Part shown: piece by piece, positions 35,906 through 47,559 of the stretch
How the letters are laid out: every line of letters begins with the position of its first letter
Numbering within the stretch: the first letter of the stretch is position 1
NCBI GenBank assembly: GCA_027886185.1
Contig: WOAB01000055.1
Span: 1,162,501 to 1,226,500 of the forward strand
Length of the DNA stretch: 64,000 bases
Direction: 5' to 3'
Source of the DNA: Rheum nobile
Lineage: Eukaryota; Streptophyta; Magnoliopsida; Caryophyllales; Polygonaceae
Notes under the pieces: model-generated
The model's database searches: none
What the model was told of the DNA's origin: nothing
Seen by the model: the letters and a program-made list of their open reading frames with translations, nothing else
Made by a program: the position numbers and the translations under genes

Positions 35906-36504
35906 TTAGTTTGGATCCTTGTTCCAAAAGAAATTTTTGTTAATTTTGTCAAGTTCCTTATGAATATGGGTTGGAAGCATGAAGCATTGCATTAAATAAT
36001 TAGGTTTAACAGCAAGATTAGATCTAATGAGAGTTGCTCTTCCCTCAAGGGAGAGAGAACGAGCTTTCCATTTTGATAGTTGATTTGTAGTGTTCATGAT
36101 CGTGTCTTGAATTGTGTCACTGTTGACTTTCACATTAATAATCGGGCATCCTAAATATTTCTCGAGCGAGGTAGTACTTGTAATGTTTAGAACATATTGT
36201 ATAAGCATTTTTAGCGTGTTAGGGGTATTATTAGTTGTTTGAAATGCTGATTTGTGATAGTTTACACATTGTCCTGATATGAAGCAATAGTCTTCAATAA
36301 TTGTTTTAACCCTAGTGCATGCAGATTGGTTAGCTTTTGCAAAGATAAGAATATCATCTGCAAATGCCAGAAATGGTATGTTAGTACCCATTCGTGTGAT
36401 TTGAAACCCAATTTGATTACAATTGAGGTTTCCTTCTTGTTGTAGTTTTCTCGCGAGTATTTCAGCTCCGAGGATAAACAGGAATGGTGAAAGAGGATCA
36501 CCTT
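35906..36504 (-). pseudogene. LINE reverse transcriptase, C-terminal half
   Basis: About 200 codons are open. QGDPLSPFLFILGAEILA starts it (the usual R before QGDP is lost at the junction), followed by the catalytic block FLAFADDILIFAKAN with the F-A-D-D signature. Further on come the YLGCPI-like block (SLEKYLGCPIINVK) and SLEGRATLIRSNL, matching L-x-x-x-G-R-x-x-L-I. It copied LINE RNA at nicked target DNA. The frame stops at 35906 in the thumb region, where a normal protein would continue into the zf-RVT domain. Confidence 0.9.
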
Positions 36505-38255
36505 GAGCGTCGGCGTACAAGATTGCATGGTAATGCCGCTGCTATTGAAGAGTACTTTAAGAAAATGAAAGGTGAAAATCCAGAAATTTTCAATGCAATT
36601 GAGAGAGATTAAAAAGGGAGATTGATGAATTTATTTTGGTCAGGTGCAAGATGTCGAGTTGCTGCCATGGATTTTGGTGATGTGGTAACATTTGACACTA
36701 CTCACTTGATAAATCGGTATGCGATGCCTTTTGCTACTTTTGTCGGAGTGAATCATCATGGGTCGTCGATTGTGCTTGCTTGTGGATTACTATCACATGA
36801 AGATGATGATACATTTGTTTGGCTATTCAATTGTTGGCTAAAGTGCATGGGAAGACCTCCCGTTGCTATTCTGACTGATTAGTGCAAGGCAATGAACAAG
36901 GTAGTTGGGATTGTCTTCCCAAGGACTAGGCACAGACTTTGCCTCTTTCATATATTGCAAAATGCATCAAGAAACTTGGGACAACATCCACGTTGGAAGG
37001 AAATAACTAAGAGCGTGAATGTTGTTGTACATGATTCACTTACCCTAAATGAGTTCGAGGAAGCATGGGTGAACATGGTTGAGGATTTTCAACTGCAAAA
37101 CTATTCATGGATAAAAGAGGCTTATATGGAACGAAGAAGATGGGTTCCGGGTTATTGGAAAGATTCCTTTTGGGCTGGAATGTCCTCTACGCAGAGGAGT
37201 GAAGGAATAAACTTCTATTTCAAAGGCTATATGAATATGAACAGTGGCTTGAAATTGTTTATTGATCAATTTCAAATGGATCTTGCAAACAAAGTTGAAG
37301 AAGAAAAGAAATTAAATGCTAACTCCATGGATAGACCTTTCACTTGCAATGGAGCAATTCTAGCCGAAGAAGTTTTCCACAAGGCTTATACAAATGCTAA
37401 ATTTAAAGAATTTCAGGATGAGGTAACCACTTCTACTCTCTTAAGTTTAGATTTACACTCTTAAGTTTTCCACCACTTGCAATGCTGCTGACTTGGAGGA
37501 TTAAATTAAAGTTTCTCTTGTTCTTTGCTCATGTGGTATTATGTTGTATGATTTCAAGTTATGTTATAATCTTGTTTTTTTTATCCTTAGCTCGTATAGC
37601 TTCGAAACTTGCAGCCCTACGCCTTTTTAGCCTAGATTATGTTGAGATTAAACTTGAATATTTTCCATTTCAACATAAAAAGGGTACAAAAAAAGTATCA
37701 CGTAGCAGTTCATGCATAAGAAATTAGATTCTGCTGAGAGTAAACTTGAATATGTGAAAACAAGTCTTGGTAAAAGCGAAAGACAGAAAATTTAGTAACT
37801 AATGGATAAGTGTTATAAGTATTATATAACTTTCTTTTACTCGGGTACTGAAATTTGATACCATTCATGTCCTTTTTTAATTCACTGATTTTCTGATATA
37901 GGTTTGTGGTCTCTTATACACAAATGCAACTAAGATGACTACTGACGGAAATAAAACAACATATAAAGTTCTAGAAACAATTGTGAAGCCGGTTTGGCGC
38001 ACCACACGTAAGTGCTTCAAGACAACCATTGATAGAGGTGTGTGGGACTTCACTTGCTCTTCTAGGCTATTTGAATTCAGAGGTATTTTATGCAAGCATA
38101 TTATTCAAGTGATTGAGATTGAAGATATCAAAACTATTCCTGAGAAATATGTGCTAGATCGTTGGAGGAAGAATCTCGTTAGAGAATATGAATGCATTCA
38201 AGTTAATTATTATGATCCAAATGAATGTGAGCGAGTACGTGAAGAGGTTTCGTGA
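36502..38255 (+). pseudogene. FAR1/MULE transposase, left-arm copy (5'-truncated)
   Basis: The frame encodes AAAIEEYFKKMKGENPE, then DFGDVVTFDTTHL, FATFVGVNHHGSSIVLACGL, TFVWLFNCWLKCMGRPPVA and RHRLCLFHILQNASRNLG. This is the MULE/FAR1 transposase domain; the Asp of VTFDTTHL and of ILTD are the first two catalytic acids. Stops interrupt it at 36610-36612 and 36880-36882. After an intron-like gap (37440-37935) the C-terminal SWIM region follows, WDFTCSSRLFEFRGILCKHI. The second Cys of the C-x-C pair is Ser here, whereas the right-arm copy keeps Cys. The N-terminal FAR1 DNA-binding domain is absent because the arm breaks off at 36502 next to the LINE. It is a pseudogene of a FAR1-related (FHY3/FAR1 family) transposase. 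Confidence 0.88.
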
Positions 38256-38759
38256 TCTATCACTCAGAAATGGCTACTTGGTCTCGTTAGCATTGCACAA
38301 TGATGCTACATATAATGCCTATGTAGAAGGAGTAGATAAAGTGCAAAATACCCTCCAGTCCATGATATGCATTAGTTGCAACAATGTTCAAAACTTCATG
38401 GCACCCAATGGAAAGGTTTATGAGAGAAGAAGGCTGCAAAAATGAGAAGAAAACGAAAGATACATTGCAAAAGAAAAGAAGACAGTTGTGGATGCTCTTA
38501 AGGACCCTCTTGATCATAGACGTAAAGGCTGAGCACGTACAAAGAGGATAGTACATGCATCGGAGAAAGGTTCTTGCTCGAAGAAAAAGAAGAAAGGAAA
38601 TAATACAATGTGCTTGCCTCACGACACTACCGGGTTAGGTGATAACAAAATTGTAAGTAGTCTCTTCTAAGGCTAAATTTATTTTATTACCTCTAACTAG
38701 AAAAATGTAAGGTGTATGCAGTTTTTTAGATTTAACAAATGTAATTTATGATGTAGGAA

Positions 38760-39240
38760 ATTAACATAAATGAGCCATCTCCACCGGAGTGTTCCAAGTT
38801 TGATATAAATGAGCCTCATCCACAGGATTGGATCAAGCTTAATAAGACTGGAGTCTCCAAAGGTAACCCGGCTCAAGGAGGGGGTGGGGGTCTCTTACAC
38901 TTATCTGATGGCTCGTTTTTTACGGCTTATGTCTTCATATGTGGTCATTGTTAGGCACTCACTGCATGGATTTGGGCTATTTTTCATGGATTGCAATTAG
39001 TTGTGAGATTGAGGTTACCTAGGTTGATTATTGAATTCGGTTCAACAATGGCTTGCGACCTCCTAAAGGCCACGTTACTCCCTCCACACCCTGATTTTCA
39101 CCTGCTCGAAAAGTGTCGGTACTTGATTCAACATAATGATTGAGAAGTGCATATTCAGCATATTTCCATTTATGTGAACTCCATTGCGAATGCTTTGGCC
39201 GACTATTCCCTATAACTAGGCTCAAGCTATGAAGAGTTTG
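38760..39240 (+). pseudogene. RNase H fragment in the left arm
   Basis: From 38815 the sequence encodes PQDWIKLNKTGVSKGNPAQG plus a Gly run. After frame changes it gives LPRLIIEFGSTMACDLLKA, HPDFHLLEKC, and NSIANALADYS. The order matches an RVT_3-type RNase H domain. The D of the K-x-N-x-D-G motif is replaced (N-K-T-G), and several stops are present. It probably came from a LINE or RNase H gene and now lies just downstream of the FAR1 gene. The right arm holds the same piece, less decayed. Confidence 0.6.
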
Positions 39241-39755
39241 ATAAAATTCCTAGTGGAATTCAGTGGTAATTTTGGTTTAAACCAGTTAAAGGTGAAATTT
39301 CTTTTGAGAATTATAAGTGGGCATTTGAATGAACCTTTATTTTCTGGTGAATTCATAACATATTTCTTGAGTGCAGAACACCTTTCTTGCATTAATTGAA
39401 GCTTCGAATTTTCTGGTGAATATTAATGCAAGTGGTTTTTGCTTCTAAGACTAATTTTTAGTATTATGATGTGCGAGGCTTCCATTAACTTGTTGTCTCT
39501 CTGTATGCATGGACATTTCCATAGATTATGTGACGATATTGGTTGATTGAAGTTCTATGATGACTAATTATCATTTTGTCGAATCTGCCTTAATACGTAG
39601 TAAAATGTTTTCAATGTGTTTTTTTAAGGACTCCTAGTATGACATGCTTTTGAAACCATTATGTCATGTAGAACTTCTCATAGAAGAAAACATTATGTCT
39701 TGTATTAATAATTGTTGATGCCTTAGGGGACTTATAGTGGATCTTTATATGCATT

Positions 39756-40430
39756 ATGTGTATGCGTATGTTTTGTGCTAATTGCAGGTTGTTCGATATG
39801 ACATTGAAAACAACTTACAGTAACAATAATACTTTTGATTGTGCAGACTGTTCAGAGATGTGGAAAATGGTTCCTAAGGCGTCCAAGGTGTTTTTTTATT
39901 GCAAATGTGATGTTGAAATTTGGACCATGTGCTTATGCTTTGCAGCCTGTACAAATGTGTTTGACATCCCCTTTTTGGCTACCTATACAGTTGGTACCAG
40001 ATTCAACATTCCAAAAGGCTGGTGCATCTCATGAGAGAACGACAGACATATCCATGGAGAAAATCATAATGGCAGGAAGCCTAGCTCTATTGCTTCAATT
40101 GTGGAAAGAGATTTAGATGACAAGATGCTGCATAGGAATGAGGACCCAGTCAATGGTGTTGCTAAACGAGAAAAATATTGATTAGGAAGTCAGCTAAAGG
40201 ATAAATCAGACACCAATCAGTATCAATATCCTTCCAATGCTGGCTTAATTCCTAGAGCAAATCCTATTAATAGCACCCATTCAATGGAAAAAGCGCCAAC
40301 TTTTGGTGCAGTTCCAACAGAGACAACACCAGTACTTATACAGAAAGATTGGGTACAATGTGACAAGTGCCAAACATGGCGGCTTTTACCCTATAACATA
40401 AAGCGGGAGGCCCTTTTTAAGAGCTAAGGC
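39756..40430 (+). pseudogene. CW-type zinc-finger gene fragment, left arm
   Basis: The sequence ends with DWVQCDKCQTWRLLPYNIK, the first half of a CW zinc finger (C-x2-C followed by W-R-L-L-P), a reader of methylated H3K4 in plant chromatin proteins. The second Trp and the last two Cys are absent because a stop follows. Upstream is a low-complexity linker (QYQYPSNAGLIP, NSTHSMEKAP). The left copy has frame breaks (stop near 40178); the right copy is open over 223 codons. I infer capture of exons from a host CWZF gene. Confidence 0.6.
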
Positions 40431-41312
40431 ACCGACTAAAGTGACTATTGATTGTATATTAATAATAAAAAAGAAAGCTTTAATTCAATTTAATAACCCT
40501 TATTTTATACTTTTGTACTAAAAAAATTGTATTATAAAGATGAGGCCCAAACTCTATCAATATACTTGATGTGTGTTAATGTAGGTTTTGTATCCTCACG
40601 TGATATATGAAGAATTTTGCTGCCTAAACCATTTATTCGTGATGAGCAAAATATCTTGTGTATGGAAATCTAGATTGGCTAAAAATATTTTTTCTGGCAA
40701 AATAGGAGCTTGTAAGAAAATATGATACCTGGAGTTTTCTTGCCAAAAGAAAAATGCAATACATGGTAAAAACTTATTTCATTTTATGAACTAATCTAAA
40801 CTGATGCTTACAAACCGTTAAGTTGGTTGCACAATATAAAGTACATTGTGGTTTTTGCCCATTTTGGAATCAATGACCAAAGGTAAAGCAAAATTCATCC
40901 TTTTGGACATAACAGAGTCCAGATAACACATACATTTTACAGCATGATGAGCATTGTAAAATAGTGGGATTTGTCAACTTATCAACAATACCGGTTAGCT
41001 TATCCTCTGAGGAGGTAAGCCTGTACTGATTTTATCAAACTTCAAGAATGGAAATCTTGATGCCCTGTTCAAATTTGTCAAGGGAAGATATGACATCCAT
41101 GACAACATTTGCAACCTCCTTTATGCAGTAATGACAACATTTTCCGCTAATCAACAACACAAAAGCCAGAAAACATAGATTCATGGACAGGAGTTACAAA
41201 ATGCCAAAAAAACATACTGCTTACATTTTCAATAACAGCTCACAAAATCCAGAAAACAGAAGTACGAAGTACAAAATAAATAAGTACGAAACACCTTAAA
41301 CATCAGCAAATA

Positions 41313-41651
41313 CTAGTGTTCAATCTTTTGCTTCTTCAATCGATTGAAGTTCTTCAAGCGTTTCGACCTTCTCGGTTCAAACTCTTGCTTCACAAGAGAC
41401 AAATCGGCAATGGGGAGAGCAAGAACACGTTTTCCGCTAAGAACGGCGAGGCGTAACTCGGGATCGTTTATAACTTCTTGATAGTTAATTTCTTCTTCGA
41501 AAATCTTCTCCAAAGTGTCAAGCCAACCGCATTGTATGAGATGATCGCCTACAACTTTTCTTCCCACAATGTTACTCTCGATCAATGCGCGCATGAACTA
41601 ACAAATTTCGACGAGGTCTTGTCCATGCTTCCGCTTATCTTGTGCCTCCAT
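41313..41651 (-). pseudogene. Unrecognised small ORF with basic C terminus, left arm only
   Basis: A minus-strand frame of 112 codons starts at the ATG at 41651 (MEAQDKRKHGQDLVEIC) and has one TAG at codon 18. It then continues FMRALIESNIVGRKVVGDHL and ends RRSKRLKNFNRLKKQKIEH. The C-terminal 20 residues are strongly basic, like a nuclear localisation signal. I do not recognise the family. It lies in one of the two segments missing from the right arm, so it is either an insertion here or a deletion there. Confidence 0.35.
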
Positions 41652-42299
41652 TTTTTGAGATAGAAGAGAATAAAGATCAAGGGATTCAAGTTAAAGGTGA
41701 CTTAGCAATCAGTTGCCGTGCTGTTTTATAGGCAAATACAAGGGTATTTCCCTCCAAGCCAGAAGAAGGTTATCATGAGTTTATCTTTTCCAAACCAACG
41801 TTCCAACTTCTTGCAGAGGGACTTGCAGGGATGCTCTAATCCACGCCACAAACAGCAGAAAGCACGGTTATTGAAATTTAGTTTTTTATCTCAATGATGA
41901 ACCCTAAACCTATATTTAACTTATATATTATTTTTTGATAATATATTTTATAACTTTAATTTTATCTTATAACATGATTAATTTTATAACCCATATTTGA
42001 TCTTGTTTACAAATTTTATAACTTCAATATTATCTTATGACCCATTTTAATTTGGTCTCGTTTATATATGTTATAACTTTAATTTTATCACATTTAATAC
42101 TTATCACTTATATAATAAAATAGCCAAGTTCAATCGACATATGACCAATTTTATGACCCATTTTTTGTCTCCTTTGTATATGTCACAACTTTAATTTTAT
42201 CATATTTAATACTTATCACTTATATAATAAAAACAACCAAGTTCAATTTGTGTCAGTTGCTAATATAATTCTTATGACTTATATAATAAAAACAGCCAA

Positions 42300-42822
42300 A
42301 TGAGTACTCACAAAGCCTTGTTTGATGGGACCAAATACACCAAACTAATAGAATTGTTCATAAATCAAAAGAGTCATCAATATATGCCTAGTGAGTCAGC
42401 CAAATCTAGTCATATAGTACACTACAAAGACCAAGCAAATGCAAGGTACAAGAGACCAAGCAAATACGCCACTAACCAAAAACACCAAACTAATAGTACA
42501 CCATCAGGGAATTACAACTATCCTTTCTCAAGTACAAGAACACCACCACAATCATCATAGAAATGATCGAAGCGAGGTAGATACGGTTCTTCCTCCTTGC
42601 AAAATTTTAAATCATACTTCAAGCTTTCAATGCGTCTAAGCATGTCGATGGTAATAGCTCTCGATCGACCAATTGTTCGAGGGTCATACCACATGAAAAA
42701 TCCACAATCATAACCAACCTATCACAAATGAAATAAGAAATCAGTTGGAGTGACATATAACAATAGTTAAGCACATAATACAATCACAAATTAACCGGAA
42801 TTTTACCCCATATGATCTGCAA
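42300..42822 (-). pseudogene. Second exon and 3' region of a GRF-type zinc-finger gene, left-arm copy
   Basis: On the minus strand the frame from about 42722 reads VGYDCGFFMWYDPRTIG, then RSRAITIDMLRRIESLK. This is the second half of a zf-GRF domain (C-G-F-F-x-W-x-D-P) and the start of the following helix. The first half is missing because the inverted repeat ends at about 42822, in the intron or just past it. A frameshift then spoils the membrane segment seen in the right copy. The stretch 42300-42560 with repeated accaaactaatag and accaagcaaata phrases corresponds to its 3' untranslated region. Confidence 0.6.
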
Positions 42823-43311
42823 CCACAAAATCAGAGGGGGAGGAGTTCCAGCGATTTCCTAACGAAGAAGTAGGAAAGAGGGCAAAATGCCAGGCGGAGG
42901 AGGAACACTTTTATTTCGGTATTTTCTTTTTTATTTTGAAATTTCACTCAAATTTTCAAATTTGGGTCAAATTTGAAAAATTGGTTTCAATTAAAATTTG
43001 AGTCAAATTTATAAAGTAACTTTTTAGAATCTGTCAAATTTGATAAAGTTAATTTTTAGAATCTTTACTTTTTAAAACATAATTATTGCTAAATTTAGTT
43101 ATTGACTCGGAGTGACAAAGAGTGTAGGAATTCAAATCATACACAAAGTGTAGGTACCTTCTATTGTAAAGGAGAAATGTACAACTAGCAATTCCTTTGC
43201 TTCAAGCTCACTTTCATCCGAAGGAGCCCACATTTTCTGTAATTATGGACAACTAGCAAGGTTAAGAACTTCTTGGACTGAATTGAATCCCGGAAAAAGA
43301 TTTTATGCCTG
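42823..43311. other. Spacer between the inverted-repeat arms
   Basis: About 490 bp unique to the centre. The first part (42830-43130) is AT-rich with short inverted phrases such as caaatttgggtcaaatttg. The second part (43155-43311) is the first exon of the GRF zinc-finger gene that continues into the right arm. Confidence 0.75.
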
Positions 43312-43620
43312 CAGATCATATGGGGTAATATTCCGGTTAATTTGCGATTGTATTATGTGCTTAACTATTGTTATAGGTCACTCCAACTGATTTCTTATTT
43401 CATTTGTGATAGGTTGGCTATGATTATGGATTTTTCATGTGGTATGACCCTCGAACAACTGGTTGATCAAGAGCTATTACCATCGACATGCTTAGACGAA
43501 TCGAAAGCTTGAAGTCCGATTTAAATTCTACAAGGCGGAAGAACCGTATCTACCTCGCTTCGATCATTTCTATGATGATTGTGGTGGTGTTCATGTACTT
43601 GAGAAAGCATAGTTGTACCT
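43155..43620 (+). pseudogene. GRF-type zinc-finger protein with C-terminal membrane segment, right-arm copy
   Basis: Exon 1 (about 43155-43325) has no ATG in view and encodes a Ser-rich start, then HIFCNYGQLARLRTSWTELN and PGKRFYACRSYG. This is the first half of zf-GRF, where the usual C-x-C-G is C-N-Y-G, so one zinc ligand is lost. An intron of about 87 bp (GTAATA...TGATAG) follows. Exon 2 from 43413 reads VGYDYGFFMWYDPRTTG, has a TGA, and continues SRAITIDMLRRIESLKSDL and IYLASIISMMIVVVFMYLRK, a clear transmembrane segment. The build (small zf-GRF domain, helix, C-terminal membrane anchor) matches the plant At4g04775-like proteins. It is transcribed toward the FAR1 gene (convergent). It is a pseudogene here. 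Confidence 0.6.
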
Positions 43621-45606
43621 GAGAAGAGTAGAAATTTGGATGGGGATAGAATCTCTTGTACTTGTATTTGCTTGGTCTTTGTAGTGTTCGTGGTTTTTGG
43701 TTAGTGTGGTGCTTTAATTGCAAGTGATGCAATTCCCTGATGGTGTACTATTAGTTTGGTGTTTTTGGTTAGTGGCGTATTTGCTTGGTCTCTTGTACCT
43801 TGTATTTGCTTGGTCTTTGTAGTGTACTGTATGACTAGATTTGGCTGACTCACTAGGCATACATTGATGACTCTTTCGATTTATGAACAATTCTATTAGT
43901 TTGGTGTATTTGGTCCCATCAAATAAGGCTTTGTGAGTACTCATTTGGCTGTTTTTATTATATAAGTCATAAGAATTATATTAGCAACTGACACAAATTG
44001 AACATGGTTGTTTGTATTATATAAGTGATAAGTTTTAAATATAATAAAATTAAAGTTATGACATATATAAAGGAGACCAAAAATGGGTCATAAAATTGGT
44101 TATATATCGATTGAACTTGGCTATTTTATTATATAAGTGAAAAGTATTAAATGTGATAAAATTAAAGTTATAACATATATAAACGAGACCAAATTAAAAT
44201 GGGTCATAAGATAATACTGATGTTTAAGGTGTTTCGTACTTATTTATTTTGTACTTCGTACTTCTGTTTTCTGGATTTTGTGAGCTGCTATTAAAAACGT
44301 AAGCAATATGTTTTTTTGGCATTTTGTAACTCTTGTCCATGAATCTATGTTTTCTGGCTTTTGTGTTGTTGATTAGCGGAAAACGTGTTCTAGCTTTTCT
44401 GGCTTTTGTGTTGTTAAATTAGCTTCTAATGATTTCTGCCTTTATTCTGTTGTTTTCTGGCTTCTGATTTCATGTTTAGCATGTATTATGTTGGCTTGGA
44501 TCTTGGTTTTTTCTTCTATCAACAAATAAGTTCATCAAGTCACTTTTAAGTTCAGTAAATCAACAAATAAGTTCAGCAAGTCACTTATAACCGTAACGGG
44601 AAGCCAGTTCTTTATGCGTTTGAATAAGTATTCAATTTGTCGTAGTAGTTCAGCAAGAATGAATCCAATTAATGTTGAATTCTATTTGATCAGCATGACA
44701 TCCCAAAAACACACTGTCGTATTTTTAATGTTGAATTCTATATGTCGACATCTTTTACTGAACTTCTATTTGCATTTTTAGATCATTTAGCCTCAATCAA
44801 TTTAGAAATCTTTATGGTTGTTATTACCTTATGTGGATATAAGTACAGACTAAGTGAAACTAGAATTATGTGCAACTCTAACTCATACAAGTATTCTCGA
44901 TCTCATTACAGCAGAAAGGAGGTTCCAAATGATGTCATGGATGTCATATCTTCCCTTCACAAATTTGAACAGGGCATCAAGATTTCCATTCTTGAAGTTT
45001 GATAAAATCAGTACAGGCTTACCTCCTCAGAGGATAAGCTAACCGGTATTGTTGATAAGTTGACAAATCCCACTATTTTACAATGCTCATCATGCTGCAA
45101 AATGTATGTGTTATCTGGACTCAGTTATGTCCAAAAGGATGAATTTTGCTTTACCTTTGGTCGTTGATTCCAAAATGGGCAAAAACCACAATGTACTTTA
45201 TATTATGCAACCAACTTAACAGTTTGTAAGCATCAGTTTAGATTAGTTCATAAAATGAAATAAGTTTTTACCATGTATTGCATTTTTCTTTTGGCAAGAA
45301 AACTTTAGGTATCATATTTTCTTACAAGCTCCTTTTGCCAAAAAAAATATTTTTAGCCAATCTAGATTTCCATGCACAAGATATTTTGCTCATCACGAAT
45401 AAATGGTTTAGGCAGCAAAATTCTCCATATATCACGTGAGGATAAAAAACCTGCATTAACACACATCAAGTATATTGATAGAGCTCGGGCCTCATCTTTA
45501 TAATACATTTTTTTAGTACAAAAGTATAAAATAAGGGTTATTAAATTGAATTAAAGCTTTCTTTTTTATTATTAATATACAATCAATAGTCACTTTAGTC
45601 GGTGCC

Positions 45607-46278
45607 TTAGCTCTTAAAAAGGGCCTCCCGCTTTATGTTATAGGGTAAAAGCCGCCATGTTTGGCACTTGTCACATTGTACCCAATCTTCATGTATAAGT
45701 ATTAGTGCTGTCTCTGTTGGAACTGCACCAGAAGTTGGCGCTTTTTCCATTGAATGGGTGCTATTAATAGGATCTGCTTTAGGAATTAAGCCAGCATTGG
45801 AAGGATATTGATACTGATTGGTGTCTGATTTATCCTTCAGCTGACTTCCTAATGCATATTTTTCTCTTTTAGCAACACCATTGACTGGGTCCTCATTCTT
45901 ATGCAACATCTTGTCATCTAAATCTTTTTCCACAATTGAAGCAATAGAGCTAGGCTTCTTGCCATTATGGATTTTCTCCATGGATATGTCTGTCGTTCTC
46001 TCATGAGATGCATTAGCTTTTGGAATGTTGAATCTGGTACCAACTGTATAGGTAGCCAAAAAGGGGATGTCAAACACATTTGTACAGGCTGCAAAGCATA
46101 AGCACATGGTCCAAATTTCAACATCACGTTTGCAATAAAAAAACACCTTGGACGCCTTGGGAACCATTTTCCACATCTCTGAACAGTCTTCACAATCAAA
46201 AGTATTATTGTAACTGTGAGTTGTTTTCATTGTCATATCGAACAACCTGCAATTAGCACAAAACATACGCATACACAT
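45607..46278 (-). CDS. CW-type zinc-finger gene fragment, right arm (open over 223 codons)
   Basis: A continuous minus-strand frame from the ATG at 46278 to the stop at 45607. The first 60 residues are Cys-rich (FCANCRLFDM, FDCEDCSEMW, FFYCKRDVEIW). The middle is polar and low in complexity. The C terminus is DWVQCDKCQTWRLLPYNIK, the first half of a CW domain. The rest of that domain is cut off by a stop a few residues later. Because the frame stayed open while its inverted copy decayed, it could still be translated. The Cys-rich first part may be a shifted reading of the original exons. I infer a chimeric ORF made from captured host exons. Confidence 0.5.
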   Translation of the reverse strand: MCMRMFCANCRLFDMTMKTTHSYNNTFDCEDCSEMWKMVPKASKVFFYCKRDVEIWTMCLCFAACTNVFDIPFLATYTVGTRFNIPKANASHERTTDISMEKIHNGKKPSSIASIVEKDLDDKMLHKNEDPVNGVAKREKYALGSQLKDKSDTNQYQYPSNAGLIPKADPINSTHSMEKAPTSGAVPTETALILIHEDWVQCDKCQTWRLLPYNIKREALFKS

Positions 46279-46799
46279 AATCCATATAAAGCTCCACTAT
46301 AAGTCCCCTAAGGCATCAACAATTATTAATACAAGACATAATGTTTTCTTCTATGAGAAGTTCTACATGACATAATGGTTTCAAAAGCATGTCATACTAG
46401 GAGTCCTTAAAAAAACACATTGAAAACATTTTACTACGTATTAAGGCAGATTCGACAAAATGATAATTAGTCGTCATAGAACTTCAATCAACCAATATCG
46501 TCATAGAATCTATGGAAATGTCCATGCATACAGAGAGACAACAAGTTACTGGAAGCCCCGCACATCATAATACTAAAATTAGTCTTAGAAGCAAAAACCA
46601 CTTGCATTAATATTCACCAGAAAATTCGAAGCTTCAATTAATGCAGGAAAGTTATTCTGCACTCAAGAAATCTGTTATGAATTCACCAGAAAATAAAGGT
46701 TCATTCAAATGCCCACTTATAAATCTCAAAAGAAATTTCAACTTTAACTGGTTTAGGCAAAAATTACCATTGAATTCCACTAGGAATTTTATCAAAATC

Positions 46800-47225
46800 T
46801 TCCTAGCTTGAGCCTAGTTGTAAGGAATAGTCGGCCAAAGCATTCGCAACGGAGTTCACAAAAATGGAAATATGCTGAATATGCACTTCCCAATCATTAT
46901 GCTGAATCAAGTGCCGACACTTTTCGAGCAGGTGAAAATCAGGGTGTGGAGGGAGTAACGTGGCCTTTAGGAGGTCGCAAGCCATTGTTGAACCGAATTC
47001 AATAATCAACCTAGGTAACCCCAATCTCACAACTAATTGCAATCCATGAAAAATAGCCCAAATCCATGCAGTGAGTGCCTCACAATGACCACATATGAAG
47101 ACATAAGCCGTAAAAAACGAGCCATCAGATAAGTGTAAGAGACCCCCACCCCCTCCTTGAGCCGGGTTACCTTTGGAGACTCCAGCCTTATTAAGCTTGA
47201 TCCAATCCTGTGGATGAGGCTCATT
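46800..47225 (-). pseudogene. RNase H fragment, right arm
   Basis: The minus strand encodes a Gly-rich start (NPAQGGGGG, 47160-47145). An open stretch from 47042 follows, VVRLGLPRLIIEFGSTMACD, then HPDFHLLEKCRHLIQHNDWE and VNSVANALADYSLQLGSS. It is better preserved than the left-arm copy (Trp where the left has a stop). The family end N-x-x-A-x-x-L-A-x is recognisable. Confidence 0.6.
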
Positions 47226-47559
47226 TATATCAAACTTGGAACACTCCGGTGGAGATGGCTCATTTATGTTAATTTCCTACATCATAAATTACATTTGTTA
47301 AATCTAAAAAACTGCATACACCTTAAGAGCATCCACAACCGTCTTCTTTTCTTTTGCAATGTATCTTTCATTTTCTTCTCTTTTTTGCAGCCTTATTCTC
47401 CCACAAACCTTTCCACTGCGTGCCATGAAGTTGTGACCATTGCTGCAACTAATGCCTATCATGGACTGGAGAGTATTTTGCAATTTATCTACTCCTTCTA
47501 CATAGGCATTATATGTAGCATCATTGTGCAATGCTAACGAGACCAAGTAGTCATTTCTG

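Larger units (their letters stand above)
34289..36504 (-). mobile_element. 5'-truncated L1-type LINE (reverse transcriptase, zf-RVT, RNase H)
   Basis: Read on the minus strand from 36504, the second half of a LINE reverse transcriptase is followed by a degenerate linker, an RVT zinc-finger-like stretch (near 35400-35200: WLWDLDTYPKVKNFLWKICH) and an RNase H domain (34790-34340). A poly-A tail shows as the T run at 34289-34299. Many stops and frameshifts lie between 35900 and 34800. The 5' half of the ORF, including the endonuclease and first RT motifs, is missing. The cut edge abuts the FAR1 inverted-repeat arm with a shared TTG. No target duplication was found. Confidence 0.85.
36502..42822. 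repeat. Left arm of a large inverted repeat
   Basis: The segment is the reverse complement of 43312-48545, allowing for indels. Shared blocks in order outward from the centre are: part of a GRF zinc-finger gene, its 3' region (start phrase atgagtactcacaaagcctt), a CW zinc-finger fragment, an RNase H fragment and a FAR1 transposase. Compared with the right arm the left arm carries two extra pieces of roughly 0.7 kb each: about 37210-37980 (middle of FAR1) and about 41310-42020. Confidence 0.9.

Noticed and set aside
42300..42560. ORF starting MSTHKALFDGTKYTK, seen in both arms
   Set aside because: It lies antisense to the 3' untranslated part of the GRF-finger gene and is built of short repeated phrases; its conservation follows from the recent duplication.
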